64,000 nt of DNA from an uncultured Pseudomonadota bacterium (GTDB taxonomy: Bacteria > Bdellovibrionota_C > UBA2361 > CALMIO01). A model generated the notes under the pieces. It worked only from the letters and a program-made list of their open reading frames with translations. It was not told the origin of the DNA and did no database searches. The stretch is taken from NCBI GenBank assembly GCA_937864035.1, contig CALMIO010000002.1, forward strand, positions 1 to 64,000. The letters run 5' to 3'. A program made the translations under genes and the position numbers. Shown here in pieces: positions 1-10,402 of the stretch (positions within the stretch are counted from its first letter, which is position 1; each line of letters begins with the position of its first letter).

Positions 1-108
1 GCGGTCCTTGTGGTCCTTGTGCTCCGGCAGGTCCTTGTGGTCCTTGTGCTCCTTGCGGTCCTTGTGGTCCTTGTGCTCCGGCAGGTCCTTGTGGTCCTTG
101 TGCTCCTT
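1..108. repeat. 54-bp perfect direct repeat (two copies) in a collagen-like gene
   Basis: Positions 1-54 and 55-108 are identical. The unit encodes 18 residues, or six Gly-X-Y triplets, on the minus strand. The array may continue beyond the left edge. Such units can change copy number by slippage or recombination, which alters rod length in whole triplets. Confidence 0.9.
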
Positions 109-784
109 GTGCTCCCTGCGGTCCTTGTGGTCCCTGCGATCCGGCAGGTCCTTGCGGCCCATTTGGTCCTTGTGACCCCTGTGGTCCCTGTGGTCCTGCT
201 GGTCCTGCTGGTCCGACTGGACCTGCTGGTCCGACTGACCCTTGCGGCCCAGCAGGTCCTTGCGCCCCGGCAGGTCCTGCTAAACCAGTTGGTCCAGTTT
301 CACCAGTCGGACCAGCGGTTCCGGTAACTTCAACATCACGAGGAATGCCACTAAACAACGGAAATGTTTCTGGTGTCGCGGTAAAACTATAAGCATATCC
401 TTTTGCTTTTAAAGCAGTATCAATAAACTCACCTACGGCAAGATAAAACTCAGACGCATTATTAACTCTTTGAAGTAAGCTAGCCCAACGATCTAATAGT
501 TGCGGGAGATCTCGCTTAACTGAAAATTTTTTATCTCCGCTTCCTCCGGACGGACAACTTCCGTTTTGTGGAATAAAATAAACTTGTGGAACCAATACTC
601 CGCCAACTATTAAAACGCAATATGGGACAAGATTTTGAAATTGAACATGATCGTACTCTGTTGAACTGTTATTTGCCTGAGCAAATAGCAAAGCTTTTGG
701 TGATAAAAAGATAGATACAGCCAGTATCAACGACAATGATATCACCGTTAAAAAGCTATATTTATTTCTATTTGCAACTCTCAT
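1..784 (-). CDS. Collagen-like secreted protein, C-terminus beyond the window
   Basis: The gene starts at ATG 784 on the minus strand and reads open to the left edge, so only the N-terminal ~261 residues are visible. A signal peptide (hydrophobic stretch ending near LLFAQA) is followed by a ~130-residue non-collagen domain with an SCPSG motif and an LLDRW motif. From about residue 155 it becomes an uninterrupted Gly-X-Y series: 35 complete triplets, mostly GPQ, GPA and GAQ, before the edge. Bacterial collagen-like proteins form triple-helical rods on the cell surface; that role is inferred. It lies 37 bp after the collagen-like gene at 822-2897 on the same strand and shares weak N-terminal motifs with it, so the two look like operon partners and paralogues. 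There is no clear Shine-Dalgarno. Confidence 0.85.
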   Translation of the reverse strand, partial: MRVANRNKYSFLTVISLSLILAVSIFLSPKALLFAQANNSSTEYDHVQFQNLVPYCVLIVGGVLVPQVYFIPQNGSCPSGGSGDKKFSVKRDLPQLLDRWASLLQRVNNASEFYLAVGEFIDTALKAKGYAYSFTATPETFPLFSGIPRDVEVTGTAGPTGETGPTGLAGPAGAQGPAGPQGSVGPAGPVGPAGPAGPQGPQGSQGPNGPQGPAGSQGPQGPQGAQGAQGPQGPAGAQGPQGPQGAQGPQGPAGAQGPQGP

Positions 785-821
785 TTCTAAAACTTTACAC
801 ACAAAACTTTCAACATTTCAT

Positions 822-3270
<2,449 letters not shown>

Positions 3271-3693
3271 ATGAAACTGATCCTAAAAACTTTTCTTATC
3301 GCGATATTTGCTACCAGTTCAGCTTTTGCAATTGACTCTACGACCAAAACCGCATTTGATGGAAAATGCGCTTGGGGGGCCACTCAAGGAATGTGGGTTG
3401 CTGGCGATTGCAAGAAGTGGAATTGGAAAGGTCCAGATGGAGCCACTTATTGTTTTAGCTCTGAAACGGCTTTGAAGAATTTTGCAAAAGATACCAATAA
3501 GAATCTAACTGTTGCGAGTCAAAAATGGGCGCAGGCTCAAGCCGCCAAGGCTATGGCTGATGCTCAAAAGATGCGTGATGAGGCAACAAAACAAACAGAT
3601 CAGGCGCGTCAAAAAATGATGGCTGAAATGGAAAAAGCAACTCGTGGTGCAACTGGCCAAATGCCAACCGACAGCCATTCTCATACCGAGTAA
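3271..3693 (+). CDS. Secreted YHS-domain-like protein
   Basis: This 140-residue protein has a clear signal peptide (MKLILKTFLIAIFATSSAFA, cut before ID). The middle part (DGKCAWG, then a DGATYCFSS-type segment followed by ALKNF and a conserved Lys/Asn turn) looks like a YHS domain, a small Cys-containing fold often linked to metal handling. The last ~60 residues are Ala/Gln/Lys/Met-rich and predicted helical, ending in a His-containing tail (SHSHTE). Three cysteines remain in the mature protein. Export to the periplasm is well supported. Metal binding is inferred, and the match to YHS is by eye. Confidence 0.7.
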   Translation: MKLILKTFLIAIFATSSAFAIDSTTKTAFDGKCAWGATQGMWVAGDCKKWNWKGPDGATYCFSSETALKNFAKDTNKNLTVASQKWAQAQAAKAMADAQKMRDEATKQTDQARQKMMAEMEKATRGATGQMPTDSHSHTE

Positions 3694-3730
3694 TATATTC
3701 GGCTTTATTTAAGCTTTTATCTAAAGGGGC

Positions 3731-3765
3731 GGCAGGAGCCTTTTTGTTCTGCTTGCCTCTTTTTT
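3731..3765 (+). terminator. Possible rho-independent terminator after the YHS-like gene
   Basis: A six-pair stem (GGCAGG at 3731-3736 with CTTGCC at 3752-3757, one G-T pair) precedes a T-rich run (3758-3765). The loop is 15 nt and the stem is short, so this is weak. Confidence 0.35.
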
Positions 3766-3815
3766 GTCTCTTTTTAACCAACTCTTAAGCTAACAACAAT
3801 CAATTACCCGCTAGG

Positions 3816-4595
3816 TTATTTAATTTTTACTCTCCAAAAGTCTGGCAAATCTTGATCGGTAGGATAAAAAACCCTATCAAGCGTCAAACCTTGCGCCGGA
3901 GCAGTTACGCCAGCGAATTTTCGATCTTTTTTCGTTATTAACTCGGGAATATTTCCGCATTTCGCAAAACCGCCGCCAAAAGCCACTAAAGAACCGGTTA
4001 TAATTCGCACCATCTGCTTTAAAAAAGCCACTCCCTCTATAACATAATAGATATAACAACCATCAAGTTCAATTTTACTTACTAAAATCTCTCTCAAAGG
4101 AGTTTTGGCGTTGCATCCGGCAGAGCGAAAAGAGGTAAAGTCATGAAAACCTTTTATAGCTTCAGCCGCTTCCCGCATAATTTTTAAATTTAACTTCCAC
4201 GGATAATGCCACACGAAACCCGCGTTGATCGTCGGTGGCGCCTCTCGATTTAAAATCGTATAAACATATCTTTTGCCAAGCGCCGACAATCTGGCATCAA
4301 ACTGCCTTTCAACTTCTTCAGCCCCTATAACTGCCAATTCTCCTCTCATTAAACCTGAAATGCCAGAACGCAACTTATCTAAATTGAAATTACGATCCAA
4401 CTCAAACGAAACAACCTGAGCACGAGCATGCACGCCAGCATCAGTCCTGCCAGCGGCAACAAGTTGTCGCGGTTCAATACCTGTTATAATCTGAATATTT
4501 TTTTTTAATTCAGCTTGTATAGATCTACCATTTTTTTGGATCTGCCATCCGCAAAAGTTGGCGCCATTATATTCAACCACTAACCGAATCTTCAT
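3816..4595 (-). CDS. truA: tRNA pseudouridine synthase A
   Basis: This 259-residue protein isomerises uridines 38-40 of the tRNA anticodon arm to pseudouridine. The catalytic aspartate lies in the signature AAGRTDAGVHA near residue 52. Other family marks are the N-terminal VEYNG..F.GWQ strand and the FLKQMVRIITGSLV helix near residue 190. Length is normal for the family. A weak Shine-Dalgarno (AAGG) lies 6 nt before the ATG, which is unusual for this window. It is followed closely by nothing on its own strand and preceded (31 bp) by the 5-formyl-THF cyclo-ligase gene, so the two probably share a transcript. Confidence 0.96.
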   Translation of the reverse strand: MKIRLVVEYNGANFCGWQIQKNGRSIQAELKKNIQIITGIEPRQLVAAGRTDAGVHARAQVVSFELDRNFNLDKLRSGISGLMRGELAVIGAEEVERQFDARLSALGKRYVYTILNREAPPTINAGFVWHYPWKLNLKIMREAAEAIKGFHDFTSFRSAGCNAKTPLREILVSKIELDGCYIYYVIEGVAFLKQMVRIITGSLVAFGGGFAKCGNIPELITKKDRKFAGVTAPAQGLTLDRVFYPTDQDLPDFWRVKIK

Positions 4596-4626
4596 CTGCC
4601 ACCTTACACGGACTAAAGCTCCTTAA

Positions 4627-5235
4627 CTAGGCAGGCACGGGAACAATACCTCTCTCAGTAACAAGCAGATCCATTTTATAATCATGCCGCTCAAATGGAA
4701 TATCAGGCACAATTTGAATCTCAAAACAAACCCCTATCTTAATGAGAGCCTTTGACTTTCCGGCAAATTGCTCAAAAAACCTATCATAAAAACCAAAGCC
4801 GCGCCCAAGCCGCGATCCATCCCTGCCGAACGCCAGCCCCGGTACGAAGATAACCGACGAACTATCCAGCGCGCTTGACAAATCAAATTTATTTTCGGGA
4901 ATAGCTTTAGGCTCTCTAAGGCCTGCAAATCCACTCTCTAATTGCTCAGCCCAATCTTGATTAACCTTGTAAAAACTCATTGAGCCATAATCAGAGCAAC
5001 GAGGCAGGTAAACGGCGCGACTTTTTAACTGCTCACTAAGGCAACGGCTCAAATTACATTCGCCGTAAAAATGCGCCAAAAAAAAGAGAGTATTTTCGAT
5101 CTCTGCGCTATCATTTAGAAATAAAGTAATATGATCACAGATCTCTTTACTAGCGGCTCTCAGCCAACGCCGATCAAGCGCCCCAAGAACTTTGCGCATT
5201 CTCTCTCGAAGCTCTTTTTTTTTCGCTCTAATCAT
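4627..5235 (-). CDS. 5-formyltetrahydrofolate cyclo-ligase
   Basis: This 202-residue protein converts 5-formyl-THF plus ATP to 5,10-methenyl-THF, returning a storage folate to one-carbon metabolism. The basic N-terminus (KKKELRERMRKVL) and the substrate loop with FGRDGSRLGRGFGFYDRF near residue 140 are the family signature. Length is typical. It sits immediately upstream of truA on the minus strand, an arrangement without an obvious functional link. There is no Shine-Dalgarno in front of the ATG. Confidence 0.92.
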   Translation of the reverse strand: MIRAKKKELRERMRKVLGALDRRWLRAASKEICDHITLFLNDSAEIENTLFFLAHFYGECNLSRCLSEQLKSRAVYLPRCSDYGSMSFYKVNQDWAEQLESGFAGLREPKAIPENKFDLSSALDSSSVIFVPGLAFGRDGSRLGRGFGFYDRFFEQFAGKSKALIKIGVCFEIQIVPDIPFERHDYKMDLLVTERGIVPVPA

Positions 5236-5362
5236 TATCTTTGATCTGAATTTTTAGAAAATAAAAAAGCGTCCACCAGTTTGATTGCAAGCGCGTCAAA
5301 TTTTCAGTATTCTTCTCCTTTAAAAGATAGCTTATCATTATAAAATAAGTTTTGTAAGTCTT

Positions 5363-6121
5363 ATGCGTTCTGTGGGCCAAAACAACAACTTGCTCTTTAT
5401 GGCCATTAACAAGCGATTATCTTTATACCTTAAGCTTTTGAATATTGTAGCAATAATCTCTTTTTTTATTATCTTTATTATCTCTAATTTCGCGATCAGT
5501 GAGGAACCAACTTTAAAAGATTTAACAGAGGGGAGAAATAAAGAGAGCGCTCTGTTATATCGCAACACTAAACAGCCAGAGATCAACCGCCGCAATTTTC
5601 CCCATCTTAACAATTTAATGATTAAAATTTTTCGAGGAGAGGAAAACAGCAAAATATTATCGACTTGGCTTGATAAGCCGCCAGTTGAAACAGGTTTCAA
5701 ATTAAAATCAGAAGAGACCAAGTTGCTCGACCAAAATCTAATAACAACCATAAAAACATTTTTGTCAAAACAAGGAGATCAGATCACGATCGAATTCTTT
5801 TTGCCGCTCCCATTTTACAGAGATCAAGCTCGCTTATTTCTTTTAAAGCCTCTCCAATACTACTCTCCGCTCAAAAGCGCTATTTCAAGCTCGCGAGAAT
5901 TTAGCTTTGAACAGATTGATTTTAAAGTTGCTTCTCTTAAAAACGGCGGTTGTTTCGCGCGTGGAGTTATTGAGCCGCACGCCGCCATATTAGCGGCAAA
6001 AAACGAAAAGTGTCTTGAGAATTCTTCTCTGGAAGAGATAATTAAGTTACTTAATGTCAAGCGCCTCGTTAAAAATATGGCACCCATTGTTAGGGGCGAT
6101 TCAACTGCTAGCGGCGATTAA
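5363..6121 (+). CDS. Unknown exported or membrane-anchored protein
   Basis: I do not recognise this 252-residue protein. An ATG at 5399 would give a cleaner signal peptide: basic MAINKR, then a hydrophobic stretch to FAISEE. The true start may be there. The remainder is soluble, mixed alpha/beta in composition, with two cysteines (GGCFARG and NEKCLEN) that could form a disulfide in the periplasm. It stands alone between two minus-strand groups. There is no recognised domain. Confidence 0.7.
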   Translation: MRSVGQNNNLLFMAINKRLSLYLKLLNIVAIISFFIIFIISNFAISEEPTLKDLTEGRNKESALLYRNTKQPEINRRNFPHLNNLMIKIFRGEENSKILSTWLDKPPVETGFKLKSEETKLLDQNLITTIKTFLSKQGDQITIEFFLPLPFYRDQARLFLLKPLQYYSPLKSAISSSREFSFEQIDFKVASLKNGGCFARGVIEPHAAILAAKNEKCLENSSLEEIIKLLNVKRLVKNMAPIVRGDSTASGD

Positions 6122-6172
6122 AAATAATCGAGAGAAAGAAAAAAACGCAAGCGGTAAAAATTTTGTGAGGCG

Positions 6173-6445
6173 CTAAGCGGCAACGCTTTTATTGATTGCT
6201 AATCTCAAACGGCTAATGCGACGAGCCGAATTGCGAGGATGAATAACCCCTTTGCGAGCAGAACTTTGAATTTTACTTTCAGCGATCTTAAAAAGAGCTT
6301 CAACTTGATCTGATTTTTGCCCTTCAGAAATAGCCTGCCTAACAGCGCGTGCCGCAGTTCTAAAGGAAGCTTTATTCTCCCTGTTTGCCCCTCTTTTTTT
6401 AATACTTTGACGGTGTCTTTTGATTGCTGATTTATGGTTTGCCAT
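6173..6445 (-). CDS. rpsT: 30S ribosomal protein S20
   Basis: This 90-residue, very basic protein is a primary binder of 16S rRNA. The start MANHKSAIKRHRQS and the end, with HPRNSARRISRL followed by a basic tail, match S20 closely. The usual length is 85-90. There is no Shine-Dalgarno. A possible -10 box lies only 9-14 nt before the ATG, so the leader would be very short or absent. Confidence 0.97.
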   Translation of the reverse strand: MANHKSAIKRHRQSIKKRGANRENKASFRTAARAVRQAISEGQKSDQVEALFKIAESKIQSSARKGVIHPRNSARRISRLRLAINKSVAA

Positions 6446-6453
6446 AAAAAAAT

Positions 6454-6482
6454 TATCTATGTTTAGTTAGCAAATAATCCAA
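6454..6482 (-). promoter_or_regulatory. Candidate rpsT promoter with near-zero leader
   Basis: Read on the minus strand, TTGGAT (6482-6477) is followed after 17 bp by TAGATA (6459-6454). Transcription would start at or within a few bases of the rpsT ATG at 6445. This is prediction only. Confidence 0.4.
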
Positions 6483-6534
6483 AAGAAAATAATACTATAA
6501 ATTTAAAAATTTTTCAATAAATTTCGATTAGTTT

Positions 6535-7110
6535 TTATAATGGCTTATTTGTTGTTTTACCCTTATCGATTCGAGAAGCATGTCCTCCAGAAGCTTGATT
6601 AGCTCCAAACGGTGTAAAAAACTCCTCGCTCCAAGCCTTTGTTGCGCCCTGCTGACCTTGATAATGTCCTTTACCGAGCTCGCCATATGCAATATCAGGA
6701 TCACCATCCATTTGCGTAAAAACAAGCTGAGCGACTCGCATACCAGCTCGCAATTTTCGAGGATAAGGTCCTAAGTTTTGCAGTTCTAAAGTAATCTGTC
6801 CTTGAAAGTTAGGATCGATCCAACCACTCATACTGTGATTTAACCAAAGGCGGCCAAGACTGCTTTTTAGTTTTAAGTCGGCAACCACATTTCTTGGCAT
6901 TTTGATGTATTCTTGTGTAGTTGCTAGCACGACCTCGCCCGGAAAAAGAATAATTTCATCGGCAGTAAATTCCTCTGGCTGGCGAGTTGGACAGATCCAG
7001 TGGTTACCAACGGTCACGTCGTAACTAGCAGGATTGACAAATTCCGGATTAAAAGGCGATATACCGCCCGTCGAAGCAAATTGAGTAATCCAGTGATCAG
7101 GTTTAACCAT
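6535..7110 (-). CDS. dcd: dCTP deaminase family protein
   Basis: This 191-residue protein belongs to the dUTPase/dCTP deaminase fold. The LKSSLGR motif supplies the phosphate-binding Ser and Arg, and ITLELQN supplies the glutamate that activates water in dCTP deaminases. The segment between them reads SGWIDPNF where the family usually has an Ala-Gly pair before ID, a small deviation. The product, dUTP (or dUMP if bifunctional), feeds thymidylate synthesis. I cannot separate mono- from bifunctional enzymes or a dUTPase by sequence alone. It precedes rpsT by 89 bp on the same strand. There is no Shine-Dalgarno. Confidence 0.85.
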   Translation of the reverse strand: MVKPDHWITQFASTGGISPFNPEFVNPASYDVTVGNHWICPTRQPEEFTADEIILFPGEVVLATTQEYIKMPRNVVADLKLKSSLGRLWLNHSMSGWIDPNFQGQITLELQNLGPYPRKLRAGMRVAQLVFTQMDGDPDIAYGELGKGHYQGQQGATKAWSEEFFTPFGANQASGGHASRIDKGKTTNKPL

Positions 7111-7305
7111 AAAGAAAATTTTTTAAAAACTTCAAAGGAAGGCTAGGATAGTAACCTATCTTGCTTCTTAAATAAAGAGTTAGGATAAGATAGTTTTCGC
7201 ACCCCACTCGCTTTTCCGATTATCAAGCGACAAGAGCGGCTTTATCTTCAAATCAGCTAGTCAGCTATTTTTAAGGAGATAAAAAACAATATGTTTTGTA
7301 ATTAC

Positions 7306-7334
7306 TTTAAATTTTAAGAAATTTCTTTTATACT
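7306..7334 (+). promoter_or_regulatory. Candidate promoter for the lipoprotein at 7372
   Basis: TTTAAA (7306-7311) and TATACT (7329-7334) are separated by 17 bp, with the ATG 37 bp downstream. The -35 element is weak. Confidence 0.4.
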
Positions 7335-7371
7335 CTAAAACTAACAACACTATATAATTTAAATTGACGCA

Positions 7372-7875
7372 ATGGCGATTAACGAATATAACCCCAACAT
7401 TACGGCGCAAACCCAGCTAAATCTTATCTGTTTATTTATATTTATTTGTTCACTACTAACTGCCTGTCCACGCGGCGAGAGCCAAAGCGTAGAACAGGTT
7501 TTAAAAACTCAGCAAGAGAGGTTTGTCGCGACCTTGAGCAAGCGATCGGAGCAATTATCGGCAGAGAGCAAGAAATACCTGCTTGAATTGGCGGCTTTAA
7601 ATGAAAGTTTTCAGAAAAACAAAGATTTCTTAGATCAAAAAATGGCACAAAATTGCTCTATGCTTCTTAAAAAATTGATCCCATTGGCAAGTTACACCTC
7701 AAGACCAGCTATGACACAAATTGCGAGCCAATTATCAACATATAGCCAAAAAAATCACTTTTCTTCAAAAGATAGCGATAGTTCGCAAGCTTCAGCCAGC
7801 GGAACTCTCTTATTTGCGCGCGCCCTCCAAGTTATAAACAGTGAGCTGGAAACTTTTGCTTTTGGAAATAGTTAG
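7372..7875 (+). CDS. Unknown lipoprotein
   Basis: This 167-residue protein has an N-terminal hydrophobic segment ending in the lipobox LLTAC (Cys32), so it is probably lipidated and membrane-anchored. The N-terminal region before the hydrophobic stretch lacks Lys or Arg, which is unusual for a lipoprotein signal. The mature part is rich in Gln, Ser, Lys and Leu, looks helical and may form a coiled coil around residues 45-90. I recognise no domain. It converges with the long minus-strand gene ending at 7934. Confidence 0.72.
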   Translation: MAINEYNPNITAQTQLNLICLFIFICSLLTACPRGESQSVEQVLKTQQERFVATLSKRSEQLSAESKKYLLELAALNESFQKNKDFLDQKMAQNCSMLLKKLIPLASYTSRPAMTQIASQLSTYSQKNHFSSKDSDSSQASASGTLLFARALQVINSELETFAFGNS

Positions 7876-7893
7876 CAAATAACACCTCGCATA

Positions 7894-7925
7894 TCCTTAA
7901 TATATAAGGGAAACAAAAGTTTCCT
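7894..7925. terminator. Possible terminator between convergent genes
   Basis: Two adjacent hairpins are seen: CCTTA/TAAGG around 7895-7909, and GGAAAC-AAAA-GTTTCC (7909-7924). No long T-run follows, so termination is only suggested by position between convergent genes. Confidence 0.35.
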
Positions 7926-7933
7926 CTTAAAGC

Positions 7934-10330
7934 TTACAAGAATCCCGGAACCGTTGTTGGTGGGGTTGGCGTACTAAGTGGAGGGTGAGTAACAGTAACC
8001 GCCACAGTTGGAGTAAAGGCTGGAGTTTGCGTTGGCAACGGACTAGGTGTGCTAGTAGGGGTTGAGCTTGGTGTTCTCGTTGGTGTAGCGCTCGGAGTTC
8101 TCGTTGGTGTCGCACTCGGAGTTCTCGTTGGAGTAGCGCTTGGGATTCTGGTTGGAGTCGCGCTTGGCTGAGTTGTCGGCGCAGTTGTCGGTGTTTGCGT
8201 TGGAAACTGACTTGGTATGCTCGTAGGTGTCACGTTCGGGGTCCTTGTCGGGGTTGGAGTTGAAGAGCCCCCGCCTGCATTGCCACCACTACCAGAAGCA
8301 GAACCACCATTAGAGCTATTGCCACTAGATCCACCCGAACTAGGCGAACCACTGTTATTGTCATCATCAGCGCCAAACAGATCGGCGGCTATTGAATCCT
8401 CATAACCACTACCACGCCAATTTGGACTAGGTCTCAAATATCTACCGGGACGATTAGGAATAGGTTGTATTATGTAATTTTTAAAAATAAATTTTAACAG
8501 AACTTTAGCTTTAGTCAGATCCCAGTTATAAGGGTTAAAAAAAGAACGCCCCATCAGAGATTGCAGGTCGCTTGGATCAAAGGCGTTGTAAACAATTAAA
8601 TTAACAGTTAAAACGCCATCTCCTAAATTAGCTCCTTGCACAAAACTAGCGTCCGTTATCTTCCCATCGGCGATTCTCAAAAGAGCAGGACCATCTTTGC
8701 CGGGCAAGTTATCAATTGCCCCAACATAACCACCCCTTAGCAAAGAGGTTTTGTCTACGTTTTGATAAAAAGGAAAAGCTTCTAACATGCCATCCGAACT
8801 ATTTCCAAAAACAAAAAACATATTGTGTAAAAGATCTGACATTTTTATATCAGTAACATTTTCCAATGCCATATCGAGCTTGCCAATTTCAACGGAATAA
8901 ACGTTTCTAAGAGTCGCTTCGTTATCAAACCTTAACACTTTTCTATTAGAATCGAATGTCGGAGAGATCTCCTTCCAAGCATAAAGATTTTTTCCAACCC
9001 GAGATAAGCTTTCAAATCGTAAATTATCTCTTTTTAATTTTTTCTTTGCCTTTTTCCCTAAACTATTTAATTCTGACAATAATGGTTGCAAACTGGTTCT
9101 TAGAAATGAAACCCCCGGTTTTTCACGTTGAGTTTCAGTATAAGCGAGAGTGATTTGACCACGATCAAAAAACGCAGCTGGCTGACCAACTCCATAACTA
9201 TTATCGCCTCCAACCATAAATTGCGATGGAGTCATTTTCATGATTGATCCTATCAGTGGAGATATTTTAGCTTTGCCGCGAATTAAATCTTTAAGCGATC
9301 TAGCCCGCAAAAAAGCAATCTCGCCCAAACATTCGGGAGTCTGTCCGCGAGTTCTTCCGCCTTTGCCTTTAAAACCATTTGTCGGACAGTTTCTTGGCAA
9401 AACACCAACAAAGCCAATAATTGCGCTCGGATTTCTGGCTGATTTGGTTTGAGCTCTCGATCGATCGCGACGGCTTTTTCTTTTTTGTCCTACTTTTTGG
9501 GATTGAGACAAGAGAGCGCTATCAACCGATAAAAAATTCGGATCGCAAAAATGCTCAACATCAAAGACTTTACCGTTGTTTTTAAAACCTCTTGGTGTAA
9601 TAAGCATCGAATAATAAGCAGAACTAGATCTAGCTCGTAAGTTATTTTGATTATTAACGTCAAAAGCGTACAAGATATGATCCCTTAAGACTTCCGTTGT
9701 TTTTGCCTGCAAACGACCAGCGATTTTAACTCTTCGCGTCTCCTGTGACTTTAAAGCCCCGCACCAAGCGATTAAATTGTCAGAGTCTCTAAGGCGACGA
9801 GGAAGAGAACGTTTATGGACTGAATTCAGAGCCAAAACGGTGGGAACATAATCATAAAACGGAAAGGCCCTGGTAAACTTGCCGTTATTTCTCGTGTTTA
9901 GCCACAAGGCGCCCTTTGGGGTACCATTAACTATAACTGTCTCAAGTGGCGATCCCTTGATATGTTTGCCACGACTACGCACCTCGATAACAACTGCGTG
10001 CGGGACATTGCTGGGCTCAAAACCAACCCCAGCTTGACCGGGAATTAAACTGAAATCATACCCTCCATTGTTCGAAGCCTTCTCTCGATTAAACTTGACC
10101 CGCTTAATTTCATGCCCACGTTTTCCCAAACCCGGATATTTAATAGATACACTATAAACCTGCCCATGTTTACCTTTAAAAGCAATAACGCCGTATTGTT
10201 CCGGACCTGCGACCAACTCCTCGGCAACAACTACATGCGTAAGATCACCAACCAATACTCCAACTAAAATGGCAATGATAACATAGCAGAATAAAATTCG
10301 TTTTATTTGAAAAGATAACCGCCTAGACAT
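7934..10330 (-). CDS. Large secreted protein with Pro/Thr repeat tail, function unknown
   Basis: This 798-residue protein has an N-terminal signal or anchor (LFCYVIIAILVGVLVGDL). A ~630-residue body shows no domain I recognise. The word AFPFY occurs twice (GKFTRAFPFYDYV near residue 155 and GMLEAFPFYQNV near residue 525), in both cases shortly after a short polar loop, which hints at a duplicated domain. A basic patch (KRKSRRDRSRAQTK) lies near residue 285. The C-terminal ~155 residues are a Ser/Gly-rich linker and then a Pro/Thr-rich tail built on TPTRTPSA repeats, ending in PPTTVPGFL. Such tails usually cross or decorate the cell wall or outer surface. No sorting motif is visible. Confidence 0.8.
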   Translation of the reverse strand: MSRRLSFQIKRILFCYVIIAILVGVLVGDLTHVVVAEELVAGPEQYGVIAFKGKHGQVYSVSIKYPGLGKRGHEIKRVKFNREKASNNGGYDFSLIPGQAGVGFEPSNVPHAVVIEVRSRGKHIKGSPLETVIVNGTPKGALWLNTRNNGKFTRAFPFYDYVPTVLALNSVHKRSLPRRLRDSDNLIAWCGALKSQETRRVKIAGRLQAKTTEVLRDHILYAFDVNNQNNLRARSSSAYYSMLITPRGFKNNGKVFDVEHFCDPNFLSVDSALLSQSQKVGQKRKSRRDRSRAQTKSARNPSAIIGFVGVLPRNCPTNGFKGKGGRTRGQTPECLGEIAFLRARSLKDLIRGKAKISPLIGSIMKMTPSQFMVGGDNSYGVGQPAAFFDRGQITLAYTETQREKPGVSFLRTSLQPLLSELNSLGKKAKKKLKRDNLRFESLSRVGKNLYAWKEISPTFDSNRKVLRFDNEATLRNVYSVEIGKLDMALENVTDIKMSDLLHNMFFVFGNSSDGMLEAFPFYQNVDKTSLLRGGYVGAIDNLPGKDGPALLRIADGKITDASFVQGANLGDGVLTVNLIVYNAFDPSDLQSLMGRSFFNPYNWDLTKAKVLLKFIFKNYIIQPIPNRPGRYLRPSPNWRGSGYEDSIAADLFGADDDNNSGSPSSGGSSGNSSNGGSASGSGGNAGGGSSTPTPTRTPNVTPTSIPSQFPTQTPTTAPTTQPSATPTRIPSATPTRTPSATPTRTPSATPTRTPSSTPTSTPSPLPTQTPAFTPTVAVTVTHPPLSTPTPPTTVPGFL
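8073..8168. repeat. Four tandem 24-bp repeats encoding TPTRTPSA
   Basis: Copies lie at 8073-8096, 8097-8120, 8121-8144 and 8145-8168, with a few substitutions in the last two. Each encodes eight residues of the Pro/Thr tail on the minus strand, so length changes by one unit keep the frame. Confidence 0.85.
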
Positions 10331-10352
10331 CTAAAAAGCTTTATAAAATTAC

Positions 10353-10376
10353 GATTAAGAGTTAATCTTAGCTAAG
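10353..10376. promoter_or_regulatory. Palindromes in a divergent promoter region
   Basis: GATTAA-GAG-TTAATC (10353-10367) overlaps a perfect 10-bp palindrome CTTAGCTAAG (10367-10376). Both lie in the 72 bp between divergently transcribed genes (10330 minus, 10403 plus), where an operator could act on both. Function is inferred. Confidence 0.3.
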
Positions 10377-10402
10377 AGACGATTTGATTCAGGGGTTTTT
10401 CA

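Noticed and set aside
10-327. Plus-strand frame of Val/Leu/Arg-rich repeats at the left edge
   Set aside because: It is antisense to the partial collagen-like gene, which has a better start, signal peptide and domain structure.
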